DNA of 64,000 bases from Phenylobacterium sp. LH3H17 (GTDB lineage: Bacteria > Pseudomonadota > Alphaproteobacteria > Caulobacterales > Caulobacteraceae), in contig NZ_CP101283.1 in the NCBI RefSeq assembly GCF_024298925.1, positions 2,919,001 through 2,983,000 on the forward strand, read 5' to 3'. Position 1 is the first letter of the stretch; the number at the start of each line of letters is the position of its first letter. Below the pieces are notes generated by a model. The model searched no databases. It had not been told where the DNA came from and saw only the letters and a list, made by a program, of their open reading frames with translations. Shown here piece after piece: positions 22,331 to 32,538 of the stretch. The position numbers and the translations under genes are program-made.

Positions 22331-23680
22331 CTAGAGGTTGTCGCGCAGCCAGGCGGCGGCTTTGGCCACCGGGTTGGCGCCGGCCTCCAGGGGTTCGCGG
22401 CGCAGCTTGGCCGAGGCCAGCGCCTTGGCCGAAACCGCCTCGCGGGGCCCAAAGGCGGCGCGCTGCAAGACGCCCGCCGCGGCGCAGAACGCCGGTCCCG
22501 AGGCCGCGTCGGCCAGGTGCGGCACGCGACGCGGCCGGCCCAGGCGCACCGGGCGGTCGAACACCCGGACGGCCACTTCGCGCACCCCGGCCAGCTGGCT
22601 TGCGCCGCCGGTCAGGACCAGGCCCGCGCCCGCTTCGACGGGAGCGCCCGAGGCCTTCAGCCGGTCGCGCAGCAGCTCCAGGGTTTCCTCGACGCGCGGA
22701 GCGATGATGCCCTTCAGCAGCGAGCGGGGCGCGATCACCGGACCGGCGCCCGGATCGTCGCCGCGCGGCGGCGCCTCGATCATCTCGCGGTCCTCGTTGG
22801 CCGAGGCGATGGCCGAGCCGTGCAGGGTCTTGATCCGCTCGGCGCCGGCCATGGAGGTGGAAAGGCCTCGGGCGATGTCGGCGGTGACGTGGCTGCCGCC
22901 CACCGGCAGGGTCTCTACGTGGATCAGGCTGCCGCCCGCGAACACGGCCGCCGAGGTCGAGCCGCCGCCCATGTCGATGCAGACCGCGCCAAGGTCCATC
23001 TCGTCTTCTTCCAGGGCGGCCAGGGCCGAGGCGAAGGGCGCGGCGACCACGCCCTCGAACTGCAGATGGGCCCGCTCGACGCAGGCGCCCAGGGTCTGGA
23101 ACACAGCCTCGCTGACCGAGACCACCAGCAGCTCGACGCCCAGCGCCCGGCCGAACATGGCGCGGGGATCGCGGATCGCGGCCTGGCCGTCCACCGACCA
23201 GGCGACCGGCAGGATGTGGGCGGCGCGGCGGCCGGGGATCTTGATCTGCGACAGGGCCTGCTGGATGGCGCGCACCAGGTCGGCGTCGGAGATCGGGCGG
23301 GCGCCGATGGAGACGCGGCCGGCGATGCGGTGGCTGGTGAGCTGGCCGCCGGCGGTGGCGACGGTGACGCCCTGCACCTGCACGCCCGCGACGTTCTCGG
23401 CCCGCTCCACGGCCTGGGCGATGGCGTCGGAGGCCTCGTCCAGATTTACGATCGCCCCGCCGCGCACGCCGCGGGACTGCACATAGCCGACCCCGGCCGC
23501 TGTCAGGGTGCGGTCGCCCCGGCGGACGCCCTCTGGCTTCATGATGAAACAGGTGACCTTCGAGGCGCCCAGGTCCACGGCCGCCACCACGGGTTGGCGG
23601 CTCAGCGCCGCCTTCAGGCCCTCGCGGCTGTCCTTGCGTTCCTCGAGACGGGTGGCCAAGCTCGTAATCCCTCTATCCAA
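22331..23680 (-). CDS. ftsA: Cell division protein FtsA
   Basis: 449-residue actin-fold ATPase that tethers FtsZ to the membrane. VAAVDLGASKVTCFIM (phosphate 1 region), CIDMGGGSTSAAVF (phosphate 2) and LVLTGGASQLAGV (adenosine) are all present. The FtsA-specific 1C subdomain lies in the region with VGYVQSRGVRGGAIVN to ISDADLVRAI. The C-terminal amphipathic helix is KAAAWLRDNL. The start at 23680 abuts the ftsQ stop at 23681. The downstream neighbour is not ftsZ but a flavin monooxygenase. Confidence 0.95.
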   Translation of the reverse strand: MDRGITSLATRLEERKDSREGLKAALSRQPVVAAVDLGASKVTCFIMKPEGVRRGDRTLTAAGVGYVQSRGVRGGAIVNLDEASDAIAQAVERAENVAGVQVQGVTVATAGGQLTSHRIAGRVSIGARPISDADLVRAIQQALSQIKIPGRRAAHILPVAWSVDGQAAIRDPRAMFGRALGVELLVVSVSEAVFQTLGACVERAHLQFEGVVAAPFASALAALEEDEMDLGAVCIDMGGGSTSAAVFAGGSLIHVETLPVGGSHVTADIARGLSTSMAGAERIKTLHGSAIASANEDREMIEAPPRGDDPGAGPVIAPRSLLKGIIAPRVEETLELLRDRLKASGAPVEAGAGLVLTGGASQLAGVREVAVRVFDRPVRLGRPRRVPHLADAASGPAFCAAAGVLQRAAFGPREAVSAKALASAKLRREPLEAGANPVAKAAAWLRDNL

Positions 23681-24592
23681 TCAAGCGCCGTTCGCGACGA
23701 GCTGCCCGGGAAGGGCGCCATCGCGCGGCCGCACCGCCACAGTCGTCGGATCGCGCAGGTCGATCCGTTCAAAACCCAGTTCAAGGATCCGCGAGCGCTG
23801 ATCCAGCTGCTCCAGCTGGATCAGGGCCGCGCCCTCGTCGACCGCCGGAAGCTGCACCAGCGAGCCGTCCTTCAGCCGCAGGTCCCAGCGGCGGCCGTCG
23901 ACCCGCACCAGGGCCTCCAGCCGCTCGGCCAGCCGGGGCCGTGAGGCGATCTCCGGCAGGATCGCGGCGGCGAAATCATTTGCGCCCGCGCCCACGATCA
24001 GGGGCAGGTTGGCGAACTGGCGCGGATCGGCCTCGGGGATCACCCGGCCGGTCTCGTCGATCACCCGGCTCTTGCCGCCGCTCTGCCAGACGGCCAGCTG
24101 GCGGCGTTCGACCACCGCCAGGACCAGGGTGTCGGGCAGCAGGCGCACGACCCGCGCCTCCTTCACCCAGCCCACGGCCTCGACCCGCTTGCGGACCTCT
24201 TCCAGGTTGAGCCCCAGGACCGGCTGATCCTTGTAGACCCCGGCCGCTTTGAGGATGTCGGCTGTCGCCATCGCCGAGGCGCCCTGGACGTGTACGGCCT
24301 TCAGCTTGAAGCCCAGGCTGGCGAACTCGCTGCCAACCGCCTCATTGATCGTCGTGTGCAGGGCCTGGCCCCGGCCGCCGGTGGCCAGGGTCACGCCCAT
24401 GGTCAGCGCCAGCACGGCCGCCGCTGCGGCGAGCGCATAGGCGGGCGACAGCCCGACGCCGCGGGCGGCCTTCAGTTTGCCAGGGGCGTACGCCCCCTGC
24501 TTCTTGGGCTGGGGTCGAGCCTTGGTGCTAGCGGGCGCTTTAGCCCGGGGTTTCGCTTGAACTCGCGATCCCCCCCGCATCGCCGCGGGCAT
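23681..24592 (-). CDS. ftsQ: Cell division protein FtsQ (DivIB family)
   Basis: 303 residues from ATG 24592, preferred over ATG 24598 because GGAGG is 6 bp upstream of the former and only abuts the latter. A basic Pro/Ala-rich cytoplasmic tail (about 40 residues) precedes the transmembrane helix [26 protein letters not shown] domain with [18 protein letters not shown] and the FtsQ domain ([34 protein letters not shown]) follow. The 5' end overlaps ddl by about 50 bp (ddl stop at 24540). Confidence 0.92.
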   Translation of the reverse strand: MPAAMRGGSRVQAKPRAKAPASTKARPQPKKQGAYAPGKLKAARGVGLSPAYALAAAAAVLALTMGVTLATGGRGQALHTTINEAVGSEFASLGFKLKAVHVQGASAMATADILKAAGVYKDQPVLGLNLEEVRKRVEAVGWVKEARVVRLLPDTLVLAVVERRQLAVWQSGGKSRVIDETGRVIPEADPRQFANLPLIVGAGANDFAAAILPEIASRPRLAERLEALVRVDGRRWDLRLKDGSLVQLPAVDEGAALIQLEQLDQRSRILELGFERIDLRDPTTVAVRPRDGALPGQLVANGA

Positions 24593-25520
24593 AAGCATCC
24601 TCCGTGATCCAAAGCACTAGACGGTCAAAGTCCACGCCCTTCGACGCCGCCTGCTCGGGGACGAGCGAAGTGGGCGTCATGCCGGGCTGTGTGTTGACCT
24701 CCAGAAGGACCAGAATGTCGTTAATGTCGTCATAACGAAGGTCAGATCGGGTAACGCCTCGGCAACCAAGCGCCGCATGGGCCCGCTCCGACAGCTCCAG
24801 CGCCTTTTCGAAGGCGTGTAAGGGAATCTGCGCCGGAACGACGTGCTCCGAGCCCCCCTCCCCGTACTTGGCCTCGTAGTCATAAAAGCCCGAGCGCGGC
24901 ACAATGTCCGTCACGGTGATCGCCTTGCCGTCCATGACCGCCACCGCCAGCTCCTTGCCGCGGACATAGGGCTCGATCATCACCTCCTCGCCGAAGGTCC
25001 AGCCGGGGGCGACAATCTCCTGCGGCGGGCGGTTGGCGCCTTCCGGGACGATGAACACCCCGACCGAGGAGCCCTCCGCATTGGGCTTGATCACGTAAGG
25101 CGGCGCCATGACGTGGTCGGCCGCGGCCTCGAAGCGGTTGAACAGCCCGCCGCCGGGCACGGTCACGCCCGCCGCGGCCAGCACCGCCTTGGACTTGGCC
25201 TTGTCCATGGCCAGCGCCGAGGCCAGGACGCCCGAATGGGTGTAGCGCAGGCCCAGCGTCTCCAGCACGCCCTGTACGCAGCCGTCCTCGCCCCATTCGC
25301 CATGCAAGGCGTTGAAGCAGACATCGGGTTTCAGCCTGGCCAGCACCTGGGCAAGGTCGCGGCCGGCGTCGACCCGGGTGACCTTGGCGCCCAGCCGTTC
25401 CAGGGCGTCGCCGCACTCGCGGCCGGAGATCAGGCTGACCTCTCGTTCGGAAGACAGTCCGCCCATCAGCAGGGCCACGTGTCGGCCAGAAAGGGGGCGT
25501 CCGGAAAGCGGCAGGGTCAT
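24540..25520 (-). CDS. ddl: D-alanine--D-alanine ligase
   Basis: 326-residue ATP-grasp ligase making D-Ala-D-Ala for Mur[20 protein letters not shown] is the family N-terminus. [34 protein letters not shown] (grasp loop) and [20 protein letters not shown] (Mg-binding DLNTxPGMT-type motif) are clear. ATG 25520 was chosen; the frame extension to 25604 is not conserved. The gene starts a ddl-ftsQ-ftsA group and is divergent from a thioesterase, so murB is no longer directly adjacent as it is in many dcw clusters. Confidence 0.95.
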   Translation of the reverse strand: MTLPLSGRPLSGRHVALLMGGLSSEREVSLISGRECGDALERLGAKVTRVDAGRDLAQVLARLKPDVCFNALHGEWGEDGCVQGVLETLGLRYTHSGVLASALAMDKAKSKAVLAAAGVTVPGGGLFNRFEAAADHVMAPPYVIKPNAEGSSVGVFIVPEGANRPPQEIVAPGWTFGEEVMIEPYVRGKELAVAVMDGKAITVTDIVPRSGFYDYEAKYGEGGSEHVVPAQIPLHAFEKALELSERAHAALGCRGVTRSDLRYDDINDILVLLEVNTQPGMTPTSLVPEQAASKGVDFDRLVLWITEDAYARGDAGGIASSSETPG

Positions 25521-25706
25521 TTGGCCTCGGCGGCGGTCTGGGCGGGGAGCGTCGCGACGATGGCGATGAGGGGAGCGGTTCGCATGCTCCGGCGGGTGCG
25601 CCACGCGCAGAGTCCTGTCAAGGCATCGCCGATCGCGGGATCAATGTTGCTGACATCACGCTGGCGGGAGGCAGGGCCCAGAGTCTCGGCCGAACCGGAG
25701 ATCGCC

Positions 25707-26153
25707 ATGACCGTCGCCACCGCCCCTGCCCCTGCCCGCGCGTCCACCGCCCTCGACCGCCTGCCCATGCCGCCCTGCGCCAAGCTGCTGGGCTGGCATG
25801 TGCTGGACGCCCGCCCCGCCGACGGCTGGATTCGCATCGGGTTCGAGGGCCGCCCCGAGTTCCTCAATCCGGCCGGCTTCATCCAGGGCGGATTCCTGGC
25901 CGCCATGCTCGACGACACCATGGGCCCGGCGGTCTTCTCCCACACGGACGGAGCCCTCTACACCGCGACGATCGGCATGAGCGTGACCTATCTGAAACCG
26001 GCCGTCGCCGGCCCGCTGTTCGGCGAGGGCCAGGTGGTGCAACTGGGCAAGACGGTAGGCTTCGTGGAGGCCACCCTGATGGACGGCGCGGGCGCGCTCG
26101 TCGCTCGCGCCACAGCCAGCGTTCGGCTCGTGCCCAGCGCGAAAGCGCTCTGA
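25707..26153 (+). CDS. PaaI-type hotdog thioesterase
   Basis: 148 residues from ATG 25707, with GGAG 7 bp upstream. The signature NPAGFIQGGFLAAMLDDTMG (nucleophile-loop helix, HGG-type in the family but QGG here) and SVTYLKPAVAGPLFGEG identify a PaaI/YdiI-like acyl-CoA thioesterase. The Asp in LDDTMGPA is the probable catalytic acid. It hydrolyses an unknown acyl-CoA in the cytoplasm. It sits on the plus strand inside the otherwise minus-strand dcw cluster, next to a PEP-CTERM gene. Confidence 0.85.
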   Translation: MTVATAPAPARASTALDRLPMPPCAKLLGWHVLDARPADGWIRIGFEGRPEFLNPAGFIQGGFLAAMLDDTMGPAVFSHTDGALYTATIGMSVTYLKPAVAGPLFGEGQVVQLGKTVGFVEATLMDGAGALVARATASVRLVPSAKAL

Positions 26154-26312
26154 TCGCCCCCCAAGCGACGAACGCGCCCTTGCTGACAACCAACCGGCGA
26201 ATTCTTCGCCTGTCCGGTGTTTTTCAAGAGAAGACCTGTCGATGACTTCGAGTTCTCCAACATTGGCGCAGGTCCAGCAGCATCTAGACGACTCGCCTGA
26301 CTTGAATGTTTG

Positions 26313-26327
26313 TTAAGAAATAGTTAA
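26313..26327. promoter_or_regulatory. CtrA box upstream of PEP-CTERM gene
   Basis: TTAAGAAATAGTTAA is a perfect TTAA-N7-TTAA, 50-64 bp upstream of ATG 26377, a common promoter-proximal position for CtrA. No GANTC was noted next to it. The region is AT-rich compared with both neighbours. Confidence 0.65.
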
Positions 26328-26376
26328 GGTTCCCACGAAGACTGCGCTGCCTAGCGGCGCCAGGGGGACTAAAATC

Positions 26377-27240
26377 ATGGGCTTGAAGTCAACTTCCCGC
26401 GCGCTTGCCGTCGCCGCGACCCTCGTCGCCTCGGCCGCCGCGGTCTCGCCCGCCGCCGCCGGCGTCGTGGTGTTCAGCAATGTCAGCGCCGACTGGAGCG
26501 ATCCGACCCCGGGTTCGGGCATCACCATCGCCAACGGGGCGCCGACCTCGACGGCCAGCTGGGGGACCCCGGCGCTCGGCAACAAGCAGAGCAGCTACAG
26601 CTTCACCGGCAACGGCGTGGTCACCGACGACCTGGTCAGCGGCGGCAGCGACGGCTCGTTCCAGCTGGGCGAGTTCCAGCACAACAACTGGCCGATCACC
26701 GGTACGTCGCTCACCTCGATTAAGTTGCTGTTCACGGCCGACGTCTCGGTCGATGGCAACGATGTCGGGCCGCAGACCTTCGAGTTCCTGTTCCACCACG
26801 ACGAAACGCCGAACAATGGCACGAACGGCGCCTGCAAGTACGGCGGCACGCCCGGGTCTGGCATCAACACCTACGGCTGCGCCGACCAGGTAAGCGTCGA
26901 GTCCAACACGCTGCAGAACATTTTCACGTTCGGCAAGGACACCTACACCCTCGAGATCGCCGGCTTCTTCTCGGGCGGCGCCCTGACCGAGACCTTCCTC
27001 ACCAAGGAAGGCAAGGTCGAGGAAGTGACCACCTATTACTGGCACTACGGGCAAAAGAAGAAAAAGAAGGAGCTGGTCTACACCTCCTTCCCCAACAAGG
27101 CCTACGTCATGGGCACGGTCCACATGGTCACCTCGGCCATCCCCGAGCCCTCGACCTGGGCGATGCTGATCGTCGGCTTCGGCGGGGTCGGCTCCATGCT
27201 CCGCGCCAACCGTCGCCGGCTGGTTCCCGCCCTCGCCTAG
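26377..27240 (+). CDS. PEPxxWA-CTERM exported protein, probable choice-of-anchor K type
   Basis: 287 residues. It has a signal peptide (KSTSRALAVAATLVASAAAV ending AAAG) and a beta-rich body starting VVFSNVSADWSDPTPGSG with SSYSFTGNGV, resembling choice-of-anchor K domains. The C-terminal sorting signal is IPEPSTWAMLIVGFGGVGSM plus RANRRR, a transmembrane helix and Arg cluster. Exosortase processes such tails in other bacteria; no exosortase is in this window. Odd features are a KKKKK run near residue 228 and four Cys-containing loops. It is preceded by a CtrA box, followed by a terminator, and inserted between ddl and murB. Confidence 0.85.
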   Translation: MGLKSTSRALAVAATLVASAAAVSPAAAGVVVFSNVSADWSDPTPGSGITIANGAPTSTASWGTPALGNKQSSYSFTGNGVVTDDLVSGGSDGSFQLGEFQHNNWPITGTSLTSIKLLFTADVSVDGNDVGPQTFEFLFHHDETPNNGTNGACKYGGTPGSGINTYGCADQVSVESNTLQNIFTFGKDTYTLEIAGFFSGGALTETFLTKEGKVEEVTTYYWHYGQKKKKKELVYTSFPNKAYVMGTVHMVTSAIPEPSTWAMLIVGFGGVGSMLRANRRRLVPALA

Positions 27241-27267
27241 GGGCGCCGCAGACCTTGGAGATGCCTC

Positions 27268-27297
27268 AACGCCGCCGGTCGCGAGATCGGCGGCGTT
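27268..27297. terminator. Bidirectional hairpin between convergent genes
   Basis: AACGCCGCCG at 27268-27277 and CGGCGGCGTT at 27288-27297 form a perfect 10-bp stem with a 10-nt loop. It lies 27 bp after the PEP-CTERM stop and 8 bp before the stop of the convergent histidine phosphatase, so it can serve both genes. Confidence 0.65.
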
Positions 27298-27304
27298 GCT
27301 CGTT

Positions 27305-27880
27305 TCAGGCGTCCCGAACGCCGACCCGGTCGATCAAGCCGCCCTCCCCGTCCATGACGAAGGCTTCGGGCAGGCCGAGGCTCTTCCACAGGGCGAAGGG
27401 CTCCAGGCCCAGGCGGCGGCTCAAAAAGAGCGTCATGACCGTGCCGTGGCTCGCGACGAGCGTGGTGGACTCGTCCAGCCGTTCCAGGGCGGCCGCGAAG
27501 CGGTCGTGCGCCTCGTCCAGGCTCTCGCCGTCGAACCTGCGCTCGGCTGGATGAGCGAACCAATCGGCCATGATGTCGTGGAAGACTTGGCGCTCCCCGT
27601 AGCGGAGGCCCGGCCGGCGGTGCTCGCTGAGATCCGCATCGACCTCGACCCTCAGGCCCAAGGGCTCGGCGATGATCCGGCCGGTCTCGAGGGCCTTGGG
27701 CTCGGGGCTCGCCACGGCGGCCTGCGGGGCATACGCGGCAAGCCGGGCGCCAAGCCGCCGCGCGTCGGCCCGCCCCGCCTCGGAGAGCCGCCATTCGGGA
27801 TTGGGGCGGTCTTCGCGGATATCCGGAACCGAGTGCCGGACCAGGATCAGGCCGGGCGGCCGATGCGTTTGATTTCCCAT
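27305..27880 (-). CDS. Histidine phosphatase family protein
   Basis: 191 residues. RHS motif [10 protein letters not shown] (phospho-acceptor His about residue 16), a second catalytic region [11 protein letters not shown], and the C-terminal His in [13 protein letters not shown] fit the branch-1 phosphoglycerate mutase-like superfamily. The substrate cannot be told. Its start at 27880 overlaps murB's 3' end by 34 bp, so translation is probably coupled. It is the last gene of the murG-murC-murB group before the strand switch. Confidence 0.88.
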   Translation of the reverse strand: MGNQTHRPPGLILVRHSVPDIREDRPNPEWRLSEAGRADARRLGARLAAYAPQAAVASPEPKALETGRIIAEPLGLRVEVDADLSEHRRPGLRYGERQVFHDIMADWFAHPAERRFDGESLDEAHDRFAAALERLDESTTLVASHGTVMTLFLSRRLGLEPFALWKSLGLPEAFVMDGEGGLIDRVGVRDA

Positions 27881-28752
27881 TCCAGCTCGATCCCCAGCCT
27901 GGCCTTCACGTCGGCCCGCACGGCCTCTCCCAGGCCCTCCAGGTCAGCGGCGGTCGCCTCGCCGGTATTGATCAGGAAGTTGGCGTGAAGGGGGGAGAAC
28001 ATGGCCCCGCCATAGGCCTTGCCGCGCCAGCCAGTGGCGTCCACCAGCTTCCAGGACGAATGGCCGGGCGGATTCTTGAAGGTCGAGCCGCCGGTCTTCT
28101 CGCGGATCGGCTGGGTGGTCTCGCGCCGGGAGGTGATCTCGGCCATCCGCGCCTCGATGGCGGCGGGATCGTCGGGCCAAGCCTGGAATACGGCCTCGAT
28201 CCAGATCATGCCGGGCGGCGCCTGGCTGTGGCGATAGGTGTAGCCGAAGTCTTCCAACTGGAAGTCGCGTCGCTGGCCCGAGCGGTCGTAGCCCCAGGCC
28301 GAGACCAGCACGTCCTTGGTCTCGGCGCCGTAGCAGCCGGCATTCATGGTCAAGGCGCCGCCGATCGAGCCGGGAATGCCGGCGTAGAACTCCAGCCCGG
28401 CCAGACCGGCCTTGCCCGCGGCCCGCGCCACGGCCGAGTCCAGCGCGGCCGCGCCGGCCGTGATGCGATGCTCGGCCGCCGAAACCTCCACGCCCGCGAA
28501 GGCTCGGCCGGCCAGGCGGATGACCACACCCTCGACCCCGCCGTCCCGCACGATGACGTTCGAGCCCACGCCCAGGACGGTCACAGGCACGCTCGACGGC
28601 AGCGCCCTAAGTAAGGCCGCCAGATCGGTGTGGTCGGCGGGCAGGAACAGAACCTCGGCCGGCCCGCCGACGCGGAACCAGGTGAAGGGGCCGAGCGGCT
28701 CGTCGCGCAGCAGCTTCCCGCGCACCGCCGGCAGGGTGTCGCGCCAGCTCAC
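27847..28752 (-). CDS. murB: UDP-N-acetylenolpyruvoylglucosamine reductase MurB
   Basis: 301-residue FAD enzyme reducing UDP-GlcNAc-enolpyruvate to UDP-MurNAc. [36 protein letters not shown] (FAD binding) and [18 protein letters not shown] are the family marks. The general-acid region is [10 protein letters not shown], with Ser and Lys. It is a type I MurB by length. ATGA overlap with murC upstream; its 3' end overlaps the histidine phosphatase. Confidence 0.95.
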   Translation of the reverse strand: MSWRDTLPAVRGKLLRDEPLGPFTWFRVGGPAEVLFLPADHTDLAALLRALPSSVPVTVLGVGSNVIVRDGGVEGVVIRLAGRAFAGVEVSAAEHRITAGAAALDSAVARAAGKAGLAGLEFYAGIPGSIGGALTMNAGCYGAETKDVLVSAWGYDRSGQRRDFQLEDFGYTYRHSQAPPGMIWIEAVFQAWPDDPAAIEARMAEITSRRETTQPIREKTGGSTFKNPPGHSSWKLVDATGWRGKAYGGAMFSPLHANFLINTGEATAADLEGLGEAVRADVKARLGIELEWEIKRIGRPA

Positions 28753-30161
28753 CTGGCCAAGGCCTCGAGCTGTCCCGGCAAGGCGTAGGCCCAGGCGGTG
28801 ATGTCACCGGCGCCCAGGCAGACCACCAGGTCGCCGTCTCGCGTCTCCTCGGCCACCAGCGCCGGAAGGTCGGCCGGGCTTTCCAGGGCCAGCGCCCGGC
28901 GATGGCCGAAGCGTCGCAGCCCCTCGACCAGGGCGTCCCGATTGATCCCCTCGATGGGGCTCTCTCCGGCGGTATAGACGTCGGCCACGATCACCGTGTC
29001 GGCGTCGTTGAAGCAGCCGCAAAATTCGGCGAACAGGTCGTGCAGGCGGGAATAACGGTGCGGCTGGACGACGGCGATCACCCGGCCGTTGGTCACGGCG
29101 CGGGCCGCCTTCAGCACGGAGGAGATCTCCACCGGGTGGTGACCGTAGTCGTCGATTACGCGGACGCCGCCCGCCACTCCGGTGGTGGTGAAGCGCCGCT
29201 TCACGCCGCCGAAGCCGGCCAGGCCCTTGCGGATATCCTCGCCGGACACGCCCAGTTCGCGGGCCACGGCGATGGCGCCGAGCGCGTTCAGGACATTGTG
29301 CTGGCCGGCCATCGGCAGGTGCAGGTCATCCAACCGGGTGACCTCGCCGTGCTGGGGCGCGAAGATCGCGTCGAACCGCGAGCCGTCGGGGCCCATGCTG
29401 ATCTTCTCGGCGCGAACCTCGGCCTGGGGGTTGGTCCCATAGGCGACCAGTCGGCGGTTCACCACCCGGGCGGCCATCGCCTGGACCTCGGGATGGTCGG
29501 TGCAGACCGCGGCGAAGCCATAGAAGGGCACGCCCTCGACGAAAGTCTGGAAGGCCTTCTTGGCTGTGTCGAAGTCGCCGTAATAGTCCAGGTGCTCGGG
29601 ATCGATATTGGTGACGATCGCGCAGGTGGCGCGCAGCCGCAGGAAGGTGCCGTCGCTCTCGTCGGCCTCCACGACCATCCAGTCCCCGTCGCCGACCTTG
29701 GCGTTGGCGCCGTAGGCGTTGATGATCCCGCCGTTGATCACCGTCGGATCCAGCCCGCCGGCGTCCAGCAGCGCGGCGACCATCGAGGTGGTGGTCGTCT
29801 TGCCGTGGGTGCCGGCGATGGCGACGGAGAACTGGTGGCGGGTCAGCTCGGCCAACATCTCGCCGCGATGGACCAGGGGCAGGCGCTTTTCGCGAGCGGC
29901 GACCATCTCCGGGTTATCGGCCTTGATGGCGGTCGAATAGACGATGGCCGATGCGCCTTCGACATTGGCTGGGTCCTGGCCGATGAACACCTTGGCGCCC
30001 AGCTTCTCCAACCGCTCGGTGTTGGGGCCGGCCTTGGCGTCGGAGCCCTGCACCGTATAGCCGATGCGCAGCATGATTTCGGCGATGCCGCTCATGCCGA
30101 TGCCGCCGATGCCGATGAAGTGGACGGGGCCGAGGGCGAAGGGGACGGGACGCTTGTTCAT
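28749..30161 (-). CDS. murC: UDP-N-acetylmuramate--L-alanine ligase MurC
   Basis: 470-residue Mur ligase adding L-Ala to UDP-MurNAc. Rossmann [18 protein letters not shown] at the N-terminus, Mur P-loop [27 protein letters not shown] and [13 protein letters not shown], and the C-terminal [10 protein letters not shown] with QPHRYSRL are all standard. ATG 30161 overlaps the murG stop (ATGA). The frame stays open far upstream through murG, but that part is antisense-like frame noise. Confidence 0.96.
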   Translation of the reverse strand: MNKRPVPFALGPVHFIGIGGIGMSGIAEIMLRIGYTVQGSDAKAGPNTERLEKLGAKVFIGQDPANVEGASAIVYSTAIKADNPEMVAAREKRLPLVHRGEMLAELTRHQFSVAIAGTHGKTTTTSMVAALLDAGGLDPTVINGGIINAYGANAKVGDGDWMVVEADESDGTFLRLRATCAIVTNIDPEHLDYYGDFDTAKKAFQTFVEGVPFYGFAAVCTDHPEVQAMAARVVNRRLVAYGTNPQAEVRAEKISMGPDGSRFDAIFAPQHGEVTRLDDLHLPMAGQHNVLNALGAIAVARELGVSGEDIRKGLAGFGGVKRRFTTTGVAGGVRVIDDYGHHPVEISSVLKAARAVTNGRVIAVVQPHRYSRLHDLFAEFCGCFNDADTVIVADVYTAGESPIEGINRDALVEGLRRFGHRRALALESPADLPALVAEETRDGDLVVCLGAGDITAWAYALPGQLEALAR

Positions 30162-31255
30162 CGTTTGGCGGCGGTCTTTTCGACGAGGTCGGCGAGCCGT
30201 TCGGCGGCGTCGGGCTTGGCGATGGATCGCGAGCCCGCGGCCATGCGGGCCAGGCGCTCGGGATTGGTGAGCAGCTTCTCGAGCGCGCTCGCCATGACAT
30301 CGACGGTGAGCTGGCCCTCGCGGCAGACCTCTGCGCCCCCCGCCTCGACCAGCACCCGGGCATTCTGGCCCTGGTCGTCGTCCAGCGCGATAGCCAGCGG
30401 GATGAGGATGGCGGGCTTGCCGGCCACCGCGAACTCGCAGACGGAACCCGCGCCCGAGCGGCCGATCACCAGGTGCGCGTCGCGCAGACGGCTGGCCATG
30501 TCGCGGAAGAACGGCGCGATCTCCGACACCACCATCGCGTCGGCATAGATCTGGCGGGCGATCTCCATGGACTCCGGCCGGGTCTGCTGCTGCACCGTCA
30601 GGCGCTGGCGCAGGCTCTCGGGCAGCTTGCGGATCGCCTCGGGTAGCAGTTCGGACAGCAAGCGTGCGCCCTGGCTGCCGCCGGTGATCAGGATGCGGAT
30701 CGGACCGTCCGTCTCGGGCGCGACGTAGGGCAGGTCGGCCAGGGCCCGGATCTCGGGCCGAACCGGATTGCCCACCACCACGGCGTTGCTGGCCACCTTC
30801 TCCGGGGCCTTCTGCAGCACCGGGAAGGCGCAAGCCACCGCCCGGACATGGCCCGCCAGCTTGCGATTGGCCCGCCCCATGACAGCGTTCTGCTCGTGGA
30901 TCACGGTCGGCCGACCCTGGGTGATCCCGGCCAGTAGGCCCGGCACCGACGGATAGCCGCCGAACCCCACCACCACGTCGGGATCGATCCGGGCGAACGC
31001 CTTGCGCGCCTGCATCACCCCGCGGACGATCGAGACGCCGGCCAGCGCCATGCTCACCGGATCGCGCGGCTTGTAGGTGCGGGCCGACAGCCCGATGCGC
31101 TCCTCGGCCGGGAAGCTCTCGGCGAACGCCGCCACGCGTTCGTCGCTGGCCAGCACGATGCGCCAGCCGCGCGCGATCAGCGCCTCGGCCAGGGCCTGTG
31201 CGGGAAACAGATGGCCCCCGGTGCCCCCGGCGGCGACGACGGCGATCTTGCCCAT
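30158..31255 (-). CDS. murG: UDP-GlcNAc:lipid I glycosyltransferase MurG
   Basis: 365-residue GT28 glycosyltransferase making lipid II on the inner face of the membrane. [21 protein letters not shown] (first G-loop), [16 protein letters not shown] (second G-loop), [12 protein letters not shown] and [17 protein letters not shown] (third loop) are visible, with [19 protein letters not shown] in the UDP-GlcNAc site. It lies between ftsW (9 bp upstream) and murC (4-bp overlap). Confidence 0.96.
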   Translation of the reverse strand: MGKIAVVAAGGTGGHLFPAQALAEALIARGWRIVLASDERVAAFAESFPAEERIGLSARTYKPRDPVSMALAGVSIVRGVMQARKAFARIDPDVVVGFGGYPSVPGLLAGITQGRPTVIHEQNAVMGRANRKLAGHVRAVACAFPVLQKAPEKVASNAVVVGNPVRPEIRALADLPYVAPETDGPIRILITGGSQGARLLSELLPEAIRKLPESLRQRLTVQQQTRPESMEIARQIYADAMVVSEIAPFFRDMASRLRDAHLVIGRSGAGSVCEFAVAGKPAILIPLAIALDDDQGQNARVLVEAGGAEVCREGQLTVDVMASALEKLLTNPERLARMAAGSRSIAKPDAAERLADLVEKTAAKR

Positions 31256-31264
31256 GGCCAGCGT

Positions 31265-32437
31265 TTAGGCGAAGGCGCCGGCCTTGGCGAGGCCCTCGGT
31301 CTGGGAATAGGCGCCCGGGCGGCGGCGGGTGAGCGCCAGGGCCATGCCCAGGGTCAGGCTGATCGCCATGATCGACGACCCGCCGCTGGAGATGAACGGC
31401 AAGGTCATGCCCTTGGTCGGGATCATGTTGAGGTTCACCGCGATGTTGATGAAGGCCTGCTGGCCCACCAGCACGAACAGCCCCGCGGCCGCCACCTGCT
31501 CGAAGGGGTCCGACAGCTTCATCGACTTGTAGAGCCCGCGCACCACGATGAAGGCGAAGATCGAGATCAGCAGCAGCGAGAAGATCAGGCCGTATTCCTC
31601 GGCCGCCACCGAATAGATGAAATCGGTGTGGGCGTCGGGGATGTTGCGCTTCAGCACGCCCTCGCCCGGGCCGCGTCCGAACAGGCCGCCGCCGGCGATG
31701 GCCTCCGCCGCCCGGTCCACCTGGAAGGTGTCGGCGCGCTCGGGACTGAGGAACCGGTCGACCCGGCTGGCCACGTGCGGGAACAGGAAATAGGTCGAGG
31801 AGAGGCCCACGACCGCCACCCCGCCCAGCAGCATCACCCAGGAGAGCGGCACCCCGGCCATCCAGAAGGCGGCGCCGAAGGCCACGGTGATCAGCACGGT
31901 CTGGCCGACGTCCGGCTGGATCAGCAGCAGGCCCACCGACAGGAAATAGAGCCCGAAGGCGATGGAGACGCCGGGCACCCCCTGCCCCTTCTGGCCCTCT
32001 GAGAACATCCAGGAGACCAGGACGATCAGGGCCGGCTTCATGAACTCCGACGGCTGCAGGGTGAAGCCCGCGAAGCTGATCCACCGGGTCGCGCCCTTGG
32101 CGCTATGCCCCATGAACGGCAGGGCGATCATGATGGCGATGGCGATCAGGTAGATGAAGAAGGCCGCGCGTCTGACCCCGCGCCCGTCCAGCATCGAGAC
32201 CGAGACCAGGATCACCGCGCCGGCCACGGCGAAGACGCACTGGCGCACGGCGAAATGGAACGGGTCGCCGATGTTCAGCCGCGCCGCGGCCGCGGGGCTG
32301 GCGGCGAAGGACATCAGCACCCCGGTGGCGATCAGGGCCGCAACGGCGCCTAGCATCCAGTGATCGGTGGTCCACCACCACACGCCCATCTGCGACCTGT
32401 CGCTACGGGCGAAGGCATGGGCTTGGGTGGGTTTCAT
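31265..32437 (-). CDS. ftsW: Lipid II polymerase FtsW (SEDS family)
   Basis: 390 residues with about ten transmembrane helices. The SEDS marks are [34 protein letters not shown] (catalytic Asp in this loop), [18 protein letters not shown] and [16 protein letters not shown]. It polymerises septal glycan together with FtsI, which is encoded in the same cluster. The 101 bp between murD and ftsW contain a GGTTAA/TTAACC inverted repeat with 6-bp spacing (32498-32515), one base short of a CtrA box. Confidence 0.95.
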   Translation of the reverse strand: MKPTQAHAFARSDRSQMGVWWWTTDHWMLGAVAALIATGVLMSFAASPAAAARLNIGDPFHFAVRQCVFAVAGAVILVSVSMLDGRGVRRAAFFIYLIAIAIMIALPFMGHSAKGATRWISFAGFTLQPSEFMKPALIVLVSWMFSEGQKGQGVPGVSIAFGLYFLSVGLLLIQPDVGQTVLITVAFGAAFWMAGVPLSWVMLLGGVAVVGLSSTYFLFPHVASRVDRFLSPERADTFQVDRAAEAIAGGGLFGRGPGEGVLKRNIPDAHTDFIYSVAAEEYGLIFSLLLISIFAFIVVRGLYKSMKLSDPFEQVAAAGLFVLVGQQAFINIAVNLNMIPTKGMTLPFISSGGSSIMAISLTLGMALALTRRRPGAYSQTEGLAKAGAFA

Positions 32438-32538
32438 CGCGGGTCCATCGAGGCGGTTCGCATGCGGGCTTCCGTATCCTGCAGAAGACCCGCCTATGGT
32501 TAAATCTTCTTAACCAGCCCGGATTTCGCGCCTGCGGT

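Noticed and set aside
27055..27075. Lys run in the PEP-CTERM gene as a programmed frameshift
   Set aside because: The AAAAGAAGAAAAAGAAGG run is in frame and the gene continues to a proper sorting signal without a shift.
28749..32084. A 1111-codon open frame covering murC and much of the murG/ftsW region
   Set aside because: Only the part from ATG 30161 matches MurC. The upstream extension is an out-of-frame shadow of murG and ftsW caused by high GC content.
32498..32515. GGTTAA-N6-TTAACC between murD and ftsW as a CtrA box
   Set aside because: Spacer between the TTAA half-sites is 6 instead of 7 bp, so it does not meet the consensus, though the inverted repeat itself is real.
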